NCBI RefSeq assembly: GCF_900168065.1
Contig: NZ_FUZZ01000006.1
Span: 310,001 to 374,000 of the forward strand
From: Chitinophaga ginsengisegetis
Lineage (GTDB): Bacteria; Bacteroidota; Bacteroidia; Chitinophagales; Chitinophagaceae
Direction: 5' to 3'
Length of the DNA stretch: 64,000 bases
Position 1 is the first letter of the stretch. Every line of letters starts with the position of its first letter. The notes beneath the pieces were generated by a model that was given only the letters and a program-made list of their open reading frames with translations, was not told the DNA's origin and made no database searches. The position numbers and the translations under genes are program-made. Below are positions 53,160 to 60,876 of the stretch, one piece after another.

Positions 53160-53370
53160 ATAGGCTGCCGGTTGCCGGGCAGCCGGCAGCTGAGTTAGAA
53201 TCAGTGAAGAAGCGCTTCTTGCTTTTTTAGGGAAGTGTGGGCGTGGATTACGGAAGCTGATGATCGCTTCCCAAGCCGGTAACCGGCTCCCGCTTTCTTT
53301 GCCCGGGGTTGAATCGGTTCTGTACAGAGAACCTCTTAGCTAAGGAGGTATTACCCGATTGCAAAACAAA
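53160..53370. ncRNA. Palindrome-rich stretch, candidate structured RNA or regulatory region
   Basis: Several separate hairpins follow one another: GCTGCCGG/CCGGCAGC (53164-53171 with 53183-53190), AAGAAGCGCTTCTT (53207-53220) then a T-run, GGAAGC/GCTTCC (53252-53257 with 53266-53271), AGCCGGT/ACCGGCT (53274-53288), and a long-range pair AATCGG/CCGATT (53312-53317 with 53355-53360) enclosing GGTTCT/AGAACC and ACCTCTTAGCTAAGGAGGT (53331-53349). No gene fits. A structured RNA on either strand or a multi-site regulatory region are both possible; I recognise no known family. Confidence 0.4.
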
Positions 53371-53402
53371 GATAGATCGAGGTAAGTGGTTGATTTACAA
53401 AC

Positions 53403-53467
53403 AATTCCAATAATTCCTTTAATTCCTGGTATTCCACCTGTAATTCCGGGAATGCGGGTTTAATTCC
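53403..53467. repeat. 9-base-spaced AATTCC repeats upstream of the 323-aa gene
   Basis: AATTCC (once TATTCC) occurs at 53403, 53412, 53421, 53430, 53442 and 53462: three steps of exactly nine bases and then looser ones. Read in one frame the units would give repeated Ile-Pro pairs. Similar units (ATTCCGGAAATTCCAGG) occur inside the downstream gene near 53970. Confidence 0.75.
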
Positions 53468-53493
53468 GATTATTCAGTTCTATAATTTTACTT

Positions 53494-54465
53494 ATGGCGA
53501 CATCTTATCCTGACTACCAGCAACTCGTCATGCGGGCGTATGAACGAAAGAAGGCAAACAATACGCTACCCCACGGCCTGATGTACCTCACCCCTGCGAA
53601 ACTCAAAGAGGAATGCGTGAAGAAATGCACAACAGATGTAAACAGGCGGGACGAAAAGATTATCAGGGATTTCTGTGGAGATTTGAATAAAGGGAGAAGC
53701 TGCCATGCAATTATGCAGCGATGCGACACGGATAAATTCCGGCCGTTGGTGAATTATCTGAAAGAGAAGACTGAAAACACAGATGAGAAGAATATCGAGC
53801 TCCTGGCCTGGCTAATTGATTTTGCCGGCCGGCCCTGGGAAATAGGGAAAACGGTTACAGGCGATGATGAGGAAAGTGGAGCCCCTGCGTTAAATGAGGT
53901 GAACCCGGTAACTGATTCCCCGGCCACCCTGCCCGCCATGGAAAGTGATAAACCAACAGGAAATCCGGTAATTCCGGAAATTCCAGGAATGCTAACCCTG
54001 ATGGGTAGCTCAAAGGGAAAGGAAAGTGGGGGTGTTAAAACCGCGGAAACCGTTAATCAAAAAAAAATAAGCGGGAGATCGGCGAAAACGCTGGCAGCTG
54101 CGGTTATGTTATCGCTGGCACTGGGAACAGGCGGCATGTGGTGGTGGAAAGATAAGACGGGCCCCGGTGGTAACTGCATGTATTGGCATGAAGATCATTA
54201 TGAGCCTGTAGCCTGTAACCAGAAAATACCCAATGCAAGGGTCATAGCATTAGATACCATGAAGTTGAAAAATTTCAGGAAAATAACCAGGCCCGACACC
54301 ATCACCTACCAGGCCCTGGGAAAGGTTTGGTATTCTAAAATCAATGGTAAATTCGAATACTATACATATGGGGGAGAGCATCCGGTGGTCTTTGACCATC
54401 AGCTGAAGCCAATTACCATCTATATTATTGATAAGTACATCCTCACGGGTATGATTACGAAATAG
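53494..54465 (+). CDS. Single-pass membrane protein of unknown function
   Basis: 323 aa. The N-terminal ~120 residues form a soluble helical domain rich in charged residues and Cys (ECVKKCTTDVNRRDEKIIRDF, CHAIMQRCD). A low-complexity Pro/Glu/Asp/Ser linker (~125-200, with IPEIPGM) leads to one transmembrane helix (~203-222, ...MLSLALGTGGMWWW). The C-terminal ~100 residues are outside: CMYWHEDHYEPVACNQ with a Cys pair, then KNFRKITRPDTITYQALGKVWY and 'PITIYIIDKYILTG'. This two-domain arrangement across a membrane suits a transmembrane signaller, but I recognise no family. The repeat array and palindromes precede it. Confidence 0.72.
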   Translation: MATSYPDYQQLVMRAYERKKANNTLPHGLMYLTPAKLKEECVKKCTTDVNRRDEKIIRDFCGDLNKGRSCHAIMQRCDTDKFRPLVNYLKEKTENTDEKNIELLAWLIDFAGRPWEIGKTVTGDDEESGAPALNEVNPVTDSPATLPAMESDKPTGNPVIPEIPGMLTLMGSSKGKESGGVKTAETVNQKKISGRSAKTLAAAVMLSLALGTGGMWWWKDKTGPGGNCMYWHEDHYEPVACNQKIPNARVIALDTMKLKNFRKITRPDTITYQALGKVWYSKINGKFEYYTYGGEHPVVFDHQLKPITIYIIDKYILTGMITK

Positions 54466-54522
54466 TAAAGGCGTGCAAAAAATAGATAATAAAGGTTTAT
54501 TTTTCAGCACGAAAAAGAAATT

Positions 54523-55545
54523 ATGAAGAAGATAGGATTTTTATCGTTTGGGCATTGGTCTAACCACCCGGCCTATAAAACCCGTACAGCGAGTGACACA
54601 TTGCTTCAGTCAATTGATCTGGCCGTTGCTGCCGAAGAAATTGGTTTAGATGGCGCCTATTTTCGTGTGCATCATTTTGCAGCCCAGTTAGGATCACCAT
54701 TTCCTTTACTGTCGGCTATCGGCGCCAAAACAAGCAAAATAGAGATTGGGACAGGGGTAATTGATATGCGTTATGAGAATCCAATGTATATGGTGGAAGA
54801 TGCCGGAGCGGCGGATTTAATTTCGGAAGGGCGATTACAATTGGGAATCAGCAGAGGTTCGCCGGAACAGGTAATCGATGGGTGGCGTTATTTTGGATAT
54901 GAACCGGCGAAAGGAGAAACGGATGCAGATATGGGACGCCGTAAAGCGTTGGAATTCCTGGATAAGTTAAAAGGTGTTGGATTTGCACAGCCTAATCCGT
55001 CACCCATGTTTCCGAACCCACCGGGCTTGCTGCGTCTGGAGCCATATTCGGAAGGATTGCGGGAACGTATCTGGTGGGGAGCCGCGTCTAATGCGACCGC
55101 TGTTTGGGCGGCTGAAAACGGAATGTATCTGCAAAGTTCTACCCTGAAGTACGATGAAAGCGGCAAACCTTTCCATATACAACAAGCCGAGCAAATCAGA
55201 TTGTACAAAGATGCCTGGAAAAAAGCGGGACACAATCGGGAACCGAGGGTTTCTGTGAGCCGGTCTATTTTTGCACTGGTAAACGATCAGGATCGCTATT
55301 TCTTTGGGCAGGAAACCAACCGGGTTGATAAAATCGGGATGATTGAACCGGACAAACGTGCTATTTTCGGAAGAAGCTATGCCGCAGAGCCGGATCAACT
55401 CATAAAGGAGTTAGCGGAGGACGAAGCTATCCAGGAGGCAGATACCATTCTTTTAACGATACCCAATACATTAGGAGTTGACTATAATGTGCATGTATTG
55501 TCTTCTATTTTAGAGCATGTGGCGCCCGGATTAGGATGGCGTTAA
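54523..55545 (+). CDS. Luciferase-like (LLM class) flavin-dependent oxidoreductase
   Basis: 340 aa with the TIM-barrel fold of bacterial luciferase relatives: the N-terminal FLSFGHWSNHP, 'EIGLDGAYFRVHHFAAQLGS', IEIGTGVIDMRYENPMYM and GRLQLGISRGSPEQVI. LLM enzymes are FMN/F420 monooxygenases or reductases, cytoplasmic. It lies 58 bp after the 323-aa gene and 45 bp before an AraC regulator, and is followed by a DHFR-like gene, so it looks like part of a small stress-response set. Confidence 0.92.
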   Translation: MKKIGFLSFGHWSNHPAYKTRTASDTLLQSIDLAVAAEEIGLDGAYFRVHHFAAQLGSPFPLLSAIGAKTSKIEIGTGVIDMRYENPMYMVEDAGAADLISEGRLQLGISRGSPEQVIDGWRYFGYEPAKGETDADMGRRKALEFLDKLKGVGFAQPNPSPMFPNPPGLLRLEPYSEGLRERIWWGAASNATAVWAAENGMYLQSSTLKYDESGKPFHIQQAEQIRLYKDAWKKAGHNREPRVSVSRSIFALVNDQDRYFFGQETNRVDKIGMIEPDKRAIFGRSYAAEPDQLIKELAEDEAIQEADTILLTIPNTLGVDYNVHVLSSILEHVAPGLGWR

Positions 55546-55589
55546 ATTTTAATAATCCCTGAAGACAAAGCATTGACTGAAACCATTAA

Positions 55590-56324
55590 ATGAAACATAC
55601 TGAGACCAAACCTTGCATAACGTTAGCGGCGTATATCCATTCTTTTTGGGAATTGAAAGGTGATGACAGCGACAGCCAATGGGAACGGATATTTCCTGAT
55701 GGCTGTCCTGGAATAGTGATAAATTTGGGAGAACCCTGCAAAACGGATAATGGCTTAGCTACTATGGATCATGGGAAAACATACGTAGTGGGAGCAATGA
55801 GTTCTTTTAAGGATAGTTTTATTGACAGGAATACCCATCTGTTAGGCGTATGTCTGAAACCAGCGGTGTTTTCGTCTTTTTACAACTATGCTCCACAAAA
55901 TGAATTGACTAATCATACTTTTGAATTTGATTCACCGCATTCATTTGATATTGGAAAGATAAATAATGACTCTGCTGCTTATCTCAATAGATATTTTTTG
56001 GATAGAAAAAGAAGTCTCAACGAGTCACTTCAGTCCGTTTTAAATGATATTCATATTTCTAAAGGAAACGTAAACATCTATGAAATTTCTAAAAAGAATT
56101 TTATAACTGTCAGGCAATTAGAACGGGCTTTTAAAACTCATATTGGTTTAACACCTAAGGAATATGTAAATATTATTCGCTTCCAGTCAGCTCTTTCTAT
56201 GATGAGCGATGTAAGGCAAAAGAAAAGCTTATCAGATATAGCTTTTGAATGCGGTTTTTATGACCATGCACATCTCTCCAATGAAATAAAGCGACACACG
56301 GGGCTTACTCCTTCCCAGTTTTAA
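55590..56324 (+). CDS. AraC-family regulator with DUF6597-type N-terminus
   Basis: 244 aa. The N-terminal domain begins ITLAAYIHSFWELKGDD and includes 'RIFPDGCPGIVINLGEPC', typical of the DUF6597 sensor. The C-terminal AraC helix-turn-helix has VRQLERAFKTHIGLTPKEY and LSDIAFECGFYDHAHLSNEIKRHTGLTPSQF. It is close behind the LLM oxidoreductase (45 bp) and 64 bp before the DHFR-like gene, all on the plus strand; it probably regulates one of them. The effector is unknown. Confidence 0.9.
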   Translation: MKHTETKPCITLAAYIHSFWELKGDDSDSQWERIFPDGCPGIVINLGEPCKTDNGLATMDHGKTYVVGAMSSFKDSFIDRNTHLLGVCLKPAVFSSFYNYAPQNELTNHTFEFDSPHSFDIGKINNDSAAYLNRYFLDRKRSLNESLQSVLNDIHISKGNVNIYEISKKNFITVRQLERAFKTHIGLTPKEYVNIIRFQSALSMMSDVRQKKSLSDIAFECGFYDHAHLSNEIKRHTGLTPSQF

Positions 56325-56387
56325 TTTTGTCGCTTTTTTCCAAAAGATAAACAGGCCTGGTATTTACTTTTGCTAAAAGCAATTTAA

Positions 56388-56933
56388 ATGAGAAAAGTAA
56401 TTTTGAATTTAGCAGTAACCCTGGATGGGTTTATTGAAGGTCCAAATGGGGAAGTGGATTGGTGCATTATGGATGATGATATGGATTTCGGCAGTTTTAT
56501 TTCAAGTATCGACACCATATTTTATGGCAGGGTAAGCTATGATGCCTGGGGAAATTTTCAACCTGATGCAACCACCAGCCATGCAGAAAAAGAGATGTGG
56601 GAGGGAATACATTCAAAAAATAAATTTGTTTTTTCGGGTCAGAACAGGCAGGATGAAAAGGCTACATTCATCAATTCCGACATAGCTAACCGCGTTGCTG
56701 AAATTAAACAGCAACACGGTAGAGATATCTGGTTATATGGTGGGGCAAGTCTTATCAAAACATTTATAAATGCAGGTCTTATTGACGTCTATAAAGTATC
56801 CGTGCACCCGGTTGTTTTGGGAACTGGTAAACCGTTGTTTGAAGATTTAAAAGAGAGAATTGGTTTAAGGTTGACTGAAACCAATGTTTTCAAATCGGGT
56901 GTGGTGCAGCTTACCTATGAACCAGAAGGATAA
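56388..56933 (+). CDS. Dihydrofolate reductase-fold protein (RibD C-terminal type)
   Basis: 181 aa. Starts MRKVILNLAVTLDGFIEGPNGEVDW, then a catalytic-site-like DDDMDFG, FYGRVSYDAWG, and DIWLYGGASLIKTFINAGLIDVY. This is the RibD/DHFR-like group that reduces pteridine- or pyrimidine-like substrates with NADPH; many members are unassigned. It is small and cytoplasmic. It converges on the MFS gene with a 14-bp gap between stops. Confidence 0.92.
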   Translation: MRKVILNLAVTLDGFIEGPNGEVDWCIMDDDMDFGSFISSIDTIFYGRVSYDAWGNFQPDATTSHAEKEMWEGIHSKNKFVFSGQNRQDEKATFINSDIANRVAEIKQQHGRDIWLYGGASLIKTFINAGLIDVYKVSVHPVVLGTGKPLFEDLKERIGLRLTETNVFKSGVVQLTYEPEG

Positions 56934-56947
56934 AACAATGAAGAGTA

Positions 56948-58459
56948 TTATGCAGTAACCCGGACAACAGTTTTTTCTTTCGGACCAAAGATCAGGAAGC
57001 TGACCAGGGCCAGGATACATACGCCGACTCCGCCAAAAAGCATGACCCAGCCAAATCCATGCACCAGCGCAGCATGCGCGGTAGCATCAGGCAGGCCGGG
57101 TGCAGAAAGCCCTGCGGCGATTTTTTCCGCAGCTGTATGTAATTGGGAAGGGGCAACGGACCCGGGAAGAATGCTTTCCAGGTAGGAATAGATTCCCTCC
57201 ACAAGGATAAATCCCATCAGTGCAATATTGATGGCTAAAGTGATCAGGCGTGCACTCATATCAATACCCGATGCCATGCCGGCACGATCTGGTGTAACAG
57301 CCCCGGTGGTGGTATTTGTAACGGGCGTATTTGTAAGACTCAGCCCGATACCCGCCAATAGTGAACCGGGCAGCATGGTCAACCAGCTGGCATGCGCTAC
57401 GCTACTGCCGTAGCGCATCAGCAGAAAGCCGAGCCCGATCATCAGCAATCCCGAAGGAATAATAATACGGGGCTGATAGCGGAGCGTAAGTCGTTCTGCC
57501 AAAGGTGGCACCACCAGGGTGGGAAGTGTGTAAGCCAGTAAAGATAATCCAGCCGTGATGATATCGTAGCCGAGTGCGCTTTGGAAATAGATCGGGAGGT
57601 AAACCATGAATGGCCAGAAACTAAAATTCATGCCGATACAGCCAATGATAGCACCGGAGAAGCGACGGATACTGAACACGGAAAAATCGAACATCGGGTT
57701 GGCATGCTTCTTTTCTACCCTCAAAAAAATAATAAAGCTCAATACAGCAGCCCCAAGAATGCTTAACCCTGCGATGCTCCTGAATCCGATAGTCTGTCCC
57801 TGCGTAATATAATATACGAGGCCAAATACCGCCAGTGATAAAGAGATAATCCCTGCTACATCCAGTTTTTTTGCCTGCGGGTCCCGTGATTCCTGTACCC
57901 CTCTGAGTACAAGAAGCATAGTAATTATCGCAATGCCCACATGCACCAGGAACACCCACTGCCAGTTGGATACCGTTACAATAGCTCCGCCGATGATAGG
58001 GCCAAAACCCAATCCCACGCCGGAAATGATACCCCAGATAGCAAATGCTTTTCCCCGTTCGCGTCCTTCCCGGAACTGGTGTGAAAGGATAGCGATAGAG
58101 CAGATCAGCATCGCGCCGCCGCCTATTCCCTGCAGGAACCGGCTGATGATTAACACAAGTGTGTTGCGTGCCAGGCCGCAAAACAAAGACGTGATGCCGA
58201 ATAATAAAATGCTGATAATAAAAACCCGTTTCCTGCCAAACCGGTCGGCCAGGGTACCTGTGGCCATCAGTACTGTAGTGCAGGCAATCGTATAGGCGTT
58301 CATGATCCATTGAACTTCTTTGAAATCACTGTGTAAAGCTGTTTCGAGTGTAGGAAGTATCACCGGTACACTGGAGATCTCCAGGCCAAACATCAGGGCT
58401 GCTAAACATACTGCTACCAAAGCGACCGTATTTTTTCCTGTCTGCGTAACTTTTATCAT
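56948..58459 (-). CDS. MFS multidrug exporter, DHA2 family (14 TM)
   Basis: 503 aa from MIKVTQTGKN; sixteen further codons are open upstream but overlap the operator region. The hydrophobic profile allows 14 helices. Motif A is ATGTLADRFGRKRVF, and motif C-like GVGLGFGPIIGGAI is in TM5, typical of proton-driven drug exporters such as EmrB/QacA. It is divergent from an AraC regulator with an inverted repeat between. No EmrA-type partner is nearby. Confidence 0.93.
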   Translation of the reverse strand: MIKVTQTGKNTVALVAVCLAALMFGLEISSVPVILPTLETALHSDFKEVQWIMNAYTIACTTVLMATGTLADRFGRKRVFIISILLFGITSLFCGLARNTLVLIISRFLQGIGGGAMLICSIAILSHQFREGRERGKAFAIWGIISGVGLGFGPIIGGAIVTVSNWQWVFLVHVGIAIITMLLVLRGVQESRDPQAKKLDVAGIISLSLAVFGLVYYITQGQTIGFRSIAGLSILGAAVLSFIIFLRVEKKHANPMFDFSVFSIRRFSGAIIGCIGMNFSFWPFMVYLPIYFQSALGYDIITAGLSLLAYTLPTLVVPPLAERLTLRYQPRIIIPSGLLMIGLGFLLMRYGSSVAHASWLTMLPGSLLAGIGLSLTNTPVTNTTTGAVTPDRAGMASGIDMSARLITLAINIALMGFILVEGIYSYLESILPGSVAPSQLHTAAEKIAAGLSAPGLPDATAHAALVHGFGWVMLFGGVGVCILALVSFLIFGPKEKTVVRVTA

Positions 58460-58486
58460 GGGTATTTTTATTTTATTCTTTTGTAA

Positions 58487-58522
58487 AATTATACCGTTAA
58501 TGATCATGAAATCGGTATAATT
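58487..58522. promoter_or_regulatory. Inverted-repeat operator between MFS and AraC genes
   Basis: AATTATACCG (58487-58496) and CGGTATAATT (58513-58522) are perfect reverse complements with a 16-base spacer, located centrally between the two divergent start codons. The spacing (centre to centre 26 bases) suits a dimer on two turns. It is the obvious site for the adjacent AraC protein. Confidence 0.6.
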
Positions 58523-58536
58523 CTACTATAAAAAGG

Positions 58537-58544
58537 TATTTTTG
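58537..58544 (+). promoter_or_regulatory. -7 box of the AraC gene
   Basis: TATTTTTG followed by C fits TAnnTTTG. It lies only four bases before the ATG at 58549, so the transcript would be leaderless if this start is right. Confidence 0.4.
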
Positions 58545-58548
58545 CAGC

Positions 58549-59412
58549 ATGTGTGAATTCAAAAAAGAAAATATCCGTCAGTCCCTGGAAGTCTTGTACA
58601 GAAAGGTGGATGATTGTCCCCTGAAAGATTTACGGCTTACTTTTTTTCAGATGGCTTACATTATTTCAGGCAATGGTTTTTTAAGTATCAATGGTCACCG
58701 GATTGCTTACAAGACGGGCAACCTGATGTTGCTGACTCCTAATGACTGCTACAATTTTGATATTGAAGAAACCACAGAATTTCTTCTCATTAAGTTCACC
58801 AGCGATTATGTAAAAAAATACCGGTGGAAGAATATTTGTGAGATTGAATGTTTATTGTATTACTCCACCCACCTCACGGGTTGTATCTTACGTAATGAAT
58901 CTGATTATCCGCTGGTGAGGTCGATTACTCAATCTTTGCTGCAGGGCGTTCGCCACAGCGATCTCTATGAGGAGGATTTACAAATGCACCTTGTCAATGC
59001 ATTGATCGTTATTGCTGCCAGGAACATTGCCAGGATCAAGCCGGCCCAGTTGAAAGTAAATGCCGATCAGCGCATCCAGGACATCATTACCTACATTCAA
59101 AACAATATCTTTTCGCCTCAAAAACTGAAGGCTGCTGTTATTGCTGAAGCTTTTGACATTTCGGATACCTATCTCGGTAGTTATTTCAAAAATCAGTGTG
59201 GCGAAACCCTTCAGCATTTTATCGCCACCTACAAGATCCGTCTCATCGAACACCGCCTGAAATTCAGTGACCGGCGCATCAATGAAATAGCGTATGAGTT
59301 TGGCTTTTCCGATGAAAGCCATCTGAATAAATTCTTCAAAAAATACAAAAACCTGAGCTTAACCCGGTATAGAAAAAGCAATGCTGCTGAACGAATCGTC
59401 CAGGCAGGATAA
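58549..59412 (+). CDS. AraC-family regulator of the MFS exporter
   Basis: 287 aa. N-terminal cupin-like sensor (~25-130: 'QMAYIISGNGFLSINGHRIA', LMLLTPNDCYNF). C-terminal helix-turn-helix pair: AVIAEAFDISDTYLGSYFKNQCGETLQHF and INEIAYEFGFSDESHLNKFFKKYK. The position next to the DHA2 exporter and the palindrome between them make local control of drug export the likely role. It ends at a bidirectional terminator. Confidence 0.92.
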   Translation: MCEFKKENIRQSLEVLYRKVDDCPLKDLRLTFFQMAYIISGNGFLSINGHRIAYKTGNLMLLTPNDCYNFDIEETTEFLLIKFTSDYVKKYRWKNICEIECLLYYSTHLTGCILRNESDYPLVRSITQSLLQGVRHSDLYEEDLQMHLVNALIVIAARNIARIKPAQLKVNADQRIQDIITYIQNNIFSPQKLKAAVIAEAFDISDTYLGSYFKNQCGETLQHFIATYKIRLIEHRLKFSDRRINEIAYEFGFSDESHLNKFFKKYKNLSLTRYRKSNAAERIVQAG

Positions 59413-59437
59413 AATTTAAATTATGGTACAACAAACA

Positions 59438-59465
59438 GAAGAGGCTGCCCAGTGGCAGCCTCTTC
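59438..59465. terminator. Bidirectional terminator between AraC and TlpA-like genes
   Basis: A perfect 12-bp stem (59438-59449 with 59454-59465) with a 4-base loop between convergent genes. Confidence 0.85.
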
Positions 59466-59491
59466 GCATTAATGATTGGTTTTTGAAAAAA

Positions 59492-60856
59492 TTATTTCTT
59501 CACTTCACTCTCCAGCAATAACTTCAACTCTTTATTTGATGGTCTTGGCGCATCTGTTGAAACGATATTTCCATTCTTATCAAACACCATAAACCGCGGA
59601 ATCCCTTTAATGTTATAGAATTTGGCGATATCGCTCCATCCGCTGGCAAACAGTTGTACGCCACCCAGTTTTTCGCTGGCAATAAAATCTTTCCATTTCT
59701 GATGATCTTTTTGCTCATCTACAGATACGCTCAGGAACAGTACATCCTGTCCGTGCATCTCTTCCTCCAATTTTTTGAGATGGGGTATTTCTCCTTTACA
59801 CGGACCGCACCAGGTAGCCCAAACGTCTACTAATACCACCTTACCTTTGAAATCACTCAAAGATGTTTGTTTGCCGTTCTTATCCGGGTAGGTGAAGTTC
59901 ACCGCCTGGCCGCCGGCGGCAGTGGCTTTCTTCGCCAGTTCAGTTTTTATGCTGCCGGCGCGGTTAACCTGGTCGGAAGTGAGCAGGTATTTGCCATATT
60001 GTTTGTCCAGGTCGGTGTAGCCCAGGTATGTTTTAAGCGAAGCTGCCTGTTGCAGCACCACTTCACCTTTCAGTGTATCGTTTTCAATACCTTTCATCCT
60101 GGCTTCGATGCTGTAGTCCTTTACATCCCCGTTACCCAGCCGGGCTGGCATCATTTGCAGTGTACGCATCATACGCATGCCGTAAGGATAGCGAAGCAGG
60201 CGGGTGTCCTTAGTGAAATACGGAACATCTATGCTTTTGAAATACGGCGTATAGTCGTTTGCTGACGGATGGGCAGAACGGGGAGTACTCAGCAACTCAG
60301 CGGTGCAGTGGAGTATATCCAGCTCACGGAACTTCGCAAACTCACTGTCAAACTGCTTGTTGCCAGCCGAAGCGAATTTCGTTTCCTGCACCTGCTTGTG
60401 AAGTGTTTCCAGCAGTGGGAAGAAATCTGCATAGGTACTTCTGGACAAATTGAAATAAACGCCTTTCCTTTCCAGCGGCAGGATAGTATTGTGCCATTTC
60501 GCCACGGCCAGGTTCTCGGGAGAGTTCTTGCCCGTGAGCACATAGGAGGTATCTGTGATCTTTACGTTCAGCTGATCTTTTTGTTTGAAATAGAAGCTGT
60601 ATTTGTCTATAGGAGACTGACTATTACCAGTGCCGATCACATAAAACCCTTCGCGCTCCGGGCGGAAATAAAATCCGAAAGATGAATCGGCGCCAGGTTT
60701 GGACGCGGCCACTTCTTCCAGTCTTCCGTGCTCTACGCGATAGAGGTGTACATTACCGTCGTGGCGGCGCATCCACTCGCCGGAGATGGTTACCTGTGCT
60801 TTCAGAAATGCGGGCAGGCAAAGCAGGGCTATTAAACCCAGGTGTAATTTTTTCAT
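59492..60856 (-). CDS. TlpA-like thioredoxin-domain lipid/periplasmic protein
   Basis: 454 aa with signal peptide (...PAFLKAQ). The N-terminal ~300 residues are a beta/helical region typical of Bacteroidota DUF4369-type thioredoxin proteins. The C-terminal thioredoxin domain (~315-454) has WATWCGPCKGEIPHLKKL with the redox CxxC, FLSVSVDEQKDH and the cis-Pro loop GIPRFMVFD. Such proteins close SusCD-type operons and keep periplasmic or surface thiols reduced. It is the last gene of the leftward nutrient-uptake cluster (20 bp after the PKD-like gene). Confidence 0.92.
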   Translation of the reverse strand: MKKLHLGLIALLCLPAFLKAQVTISGEWMRRHDGNVHLYRVEHGRLEEVAASKPGADSSFGFYFRPEREGFYVIGTGNSQSPIDKYSFYFKQKDQLNVKITDTSYVLTGKNSPENLAVAKWHNTILPLERKGVYFNLSRSTYADFFPLLETLHKQVQETKFASAGNKQFDSEFAKFRELDILHCTAELLSTPRSAHPSANDYTPYFKSIDVPYFTKDTRLLRYPYGMRMMRTLQMMPARLGNGDVKDYSIEARMKGIENDTLKGEVVLQQAASLKTYLGYTDLDKQYGKYLLTSDQVNRAGSIKTELAKKATAAGGQAVNFTYPDKNGKQTSLSDFKGKVVLVDVWATWCGPCKGEIPHLKKLEEEMHGQDVLFLSVSVDEQKDHQKWKDFIASEKLGGVQLFASGWSDIAKFYNIKGIPRFMVFDKNGNIVSTDAPRPSNKELKLLLESEVKK

Positions 60857-60876
60857 TTGTATTCAGATAATAATGG

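Noticed and set aside
53257-53263. CTGATGA as in the core of a hammerhead ribozyme
   Set aside because: No GAAA follows after a stem II in the right place, so the hammerhead pattern is not met.
53133-53493. CRISPR array or integron attC site in the palindromic stretch
   Set aside because: The hairpins differ from each other, there are no equal repeats with spacers, and no integrase or cas gene is present.
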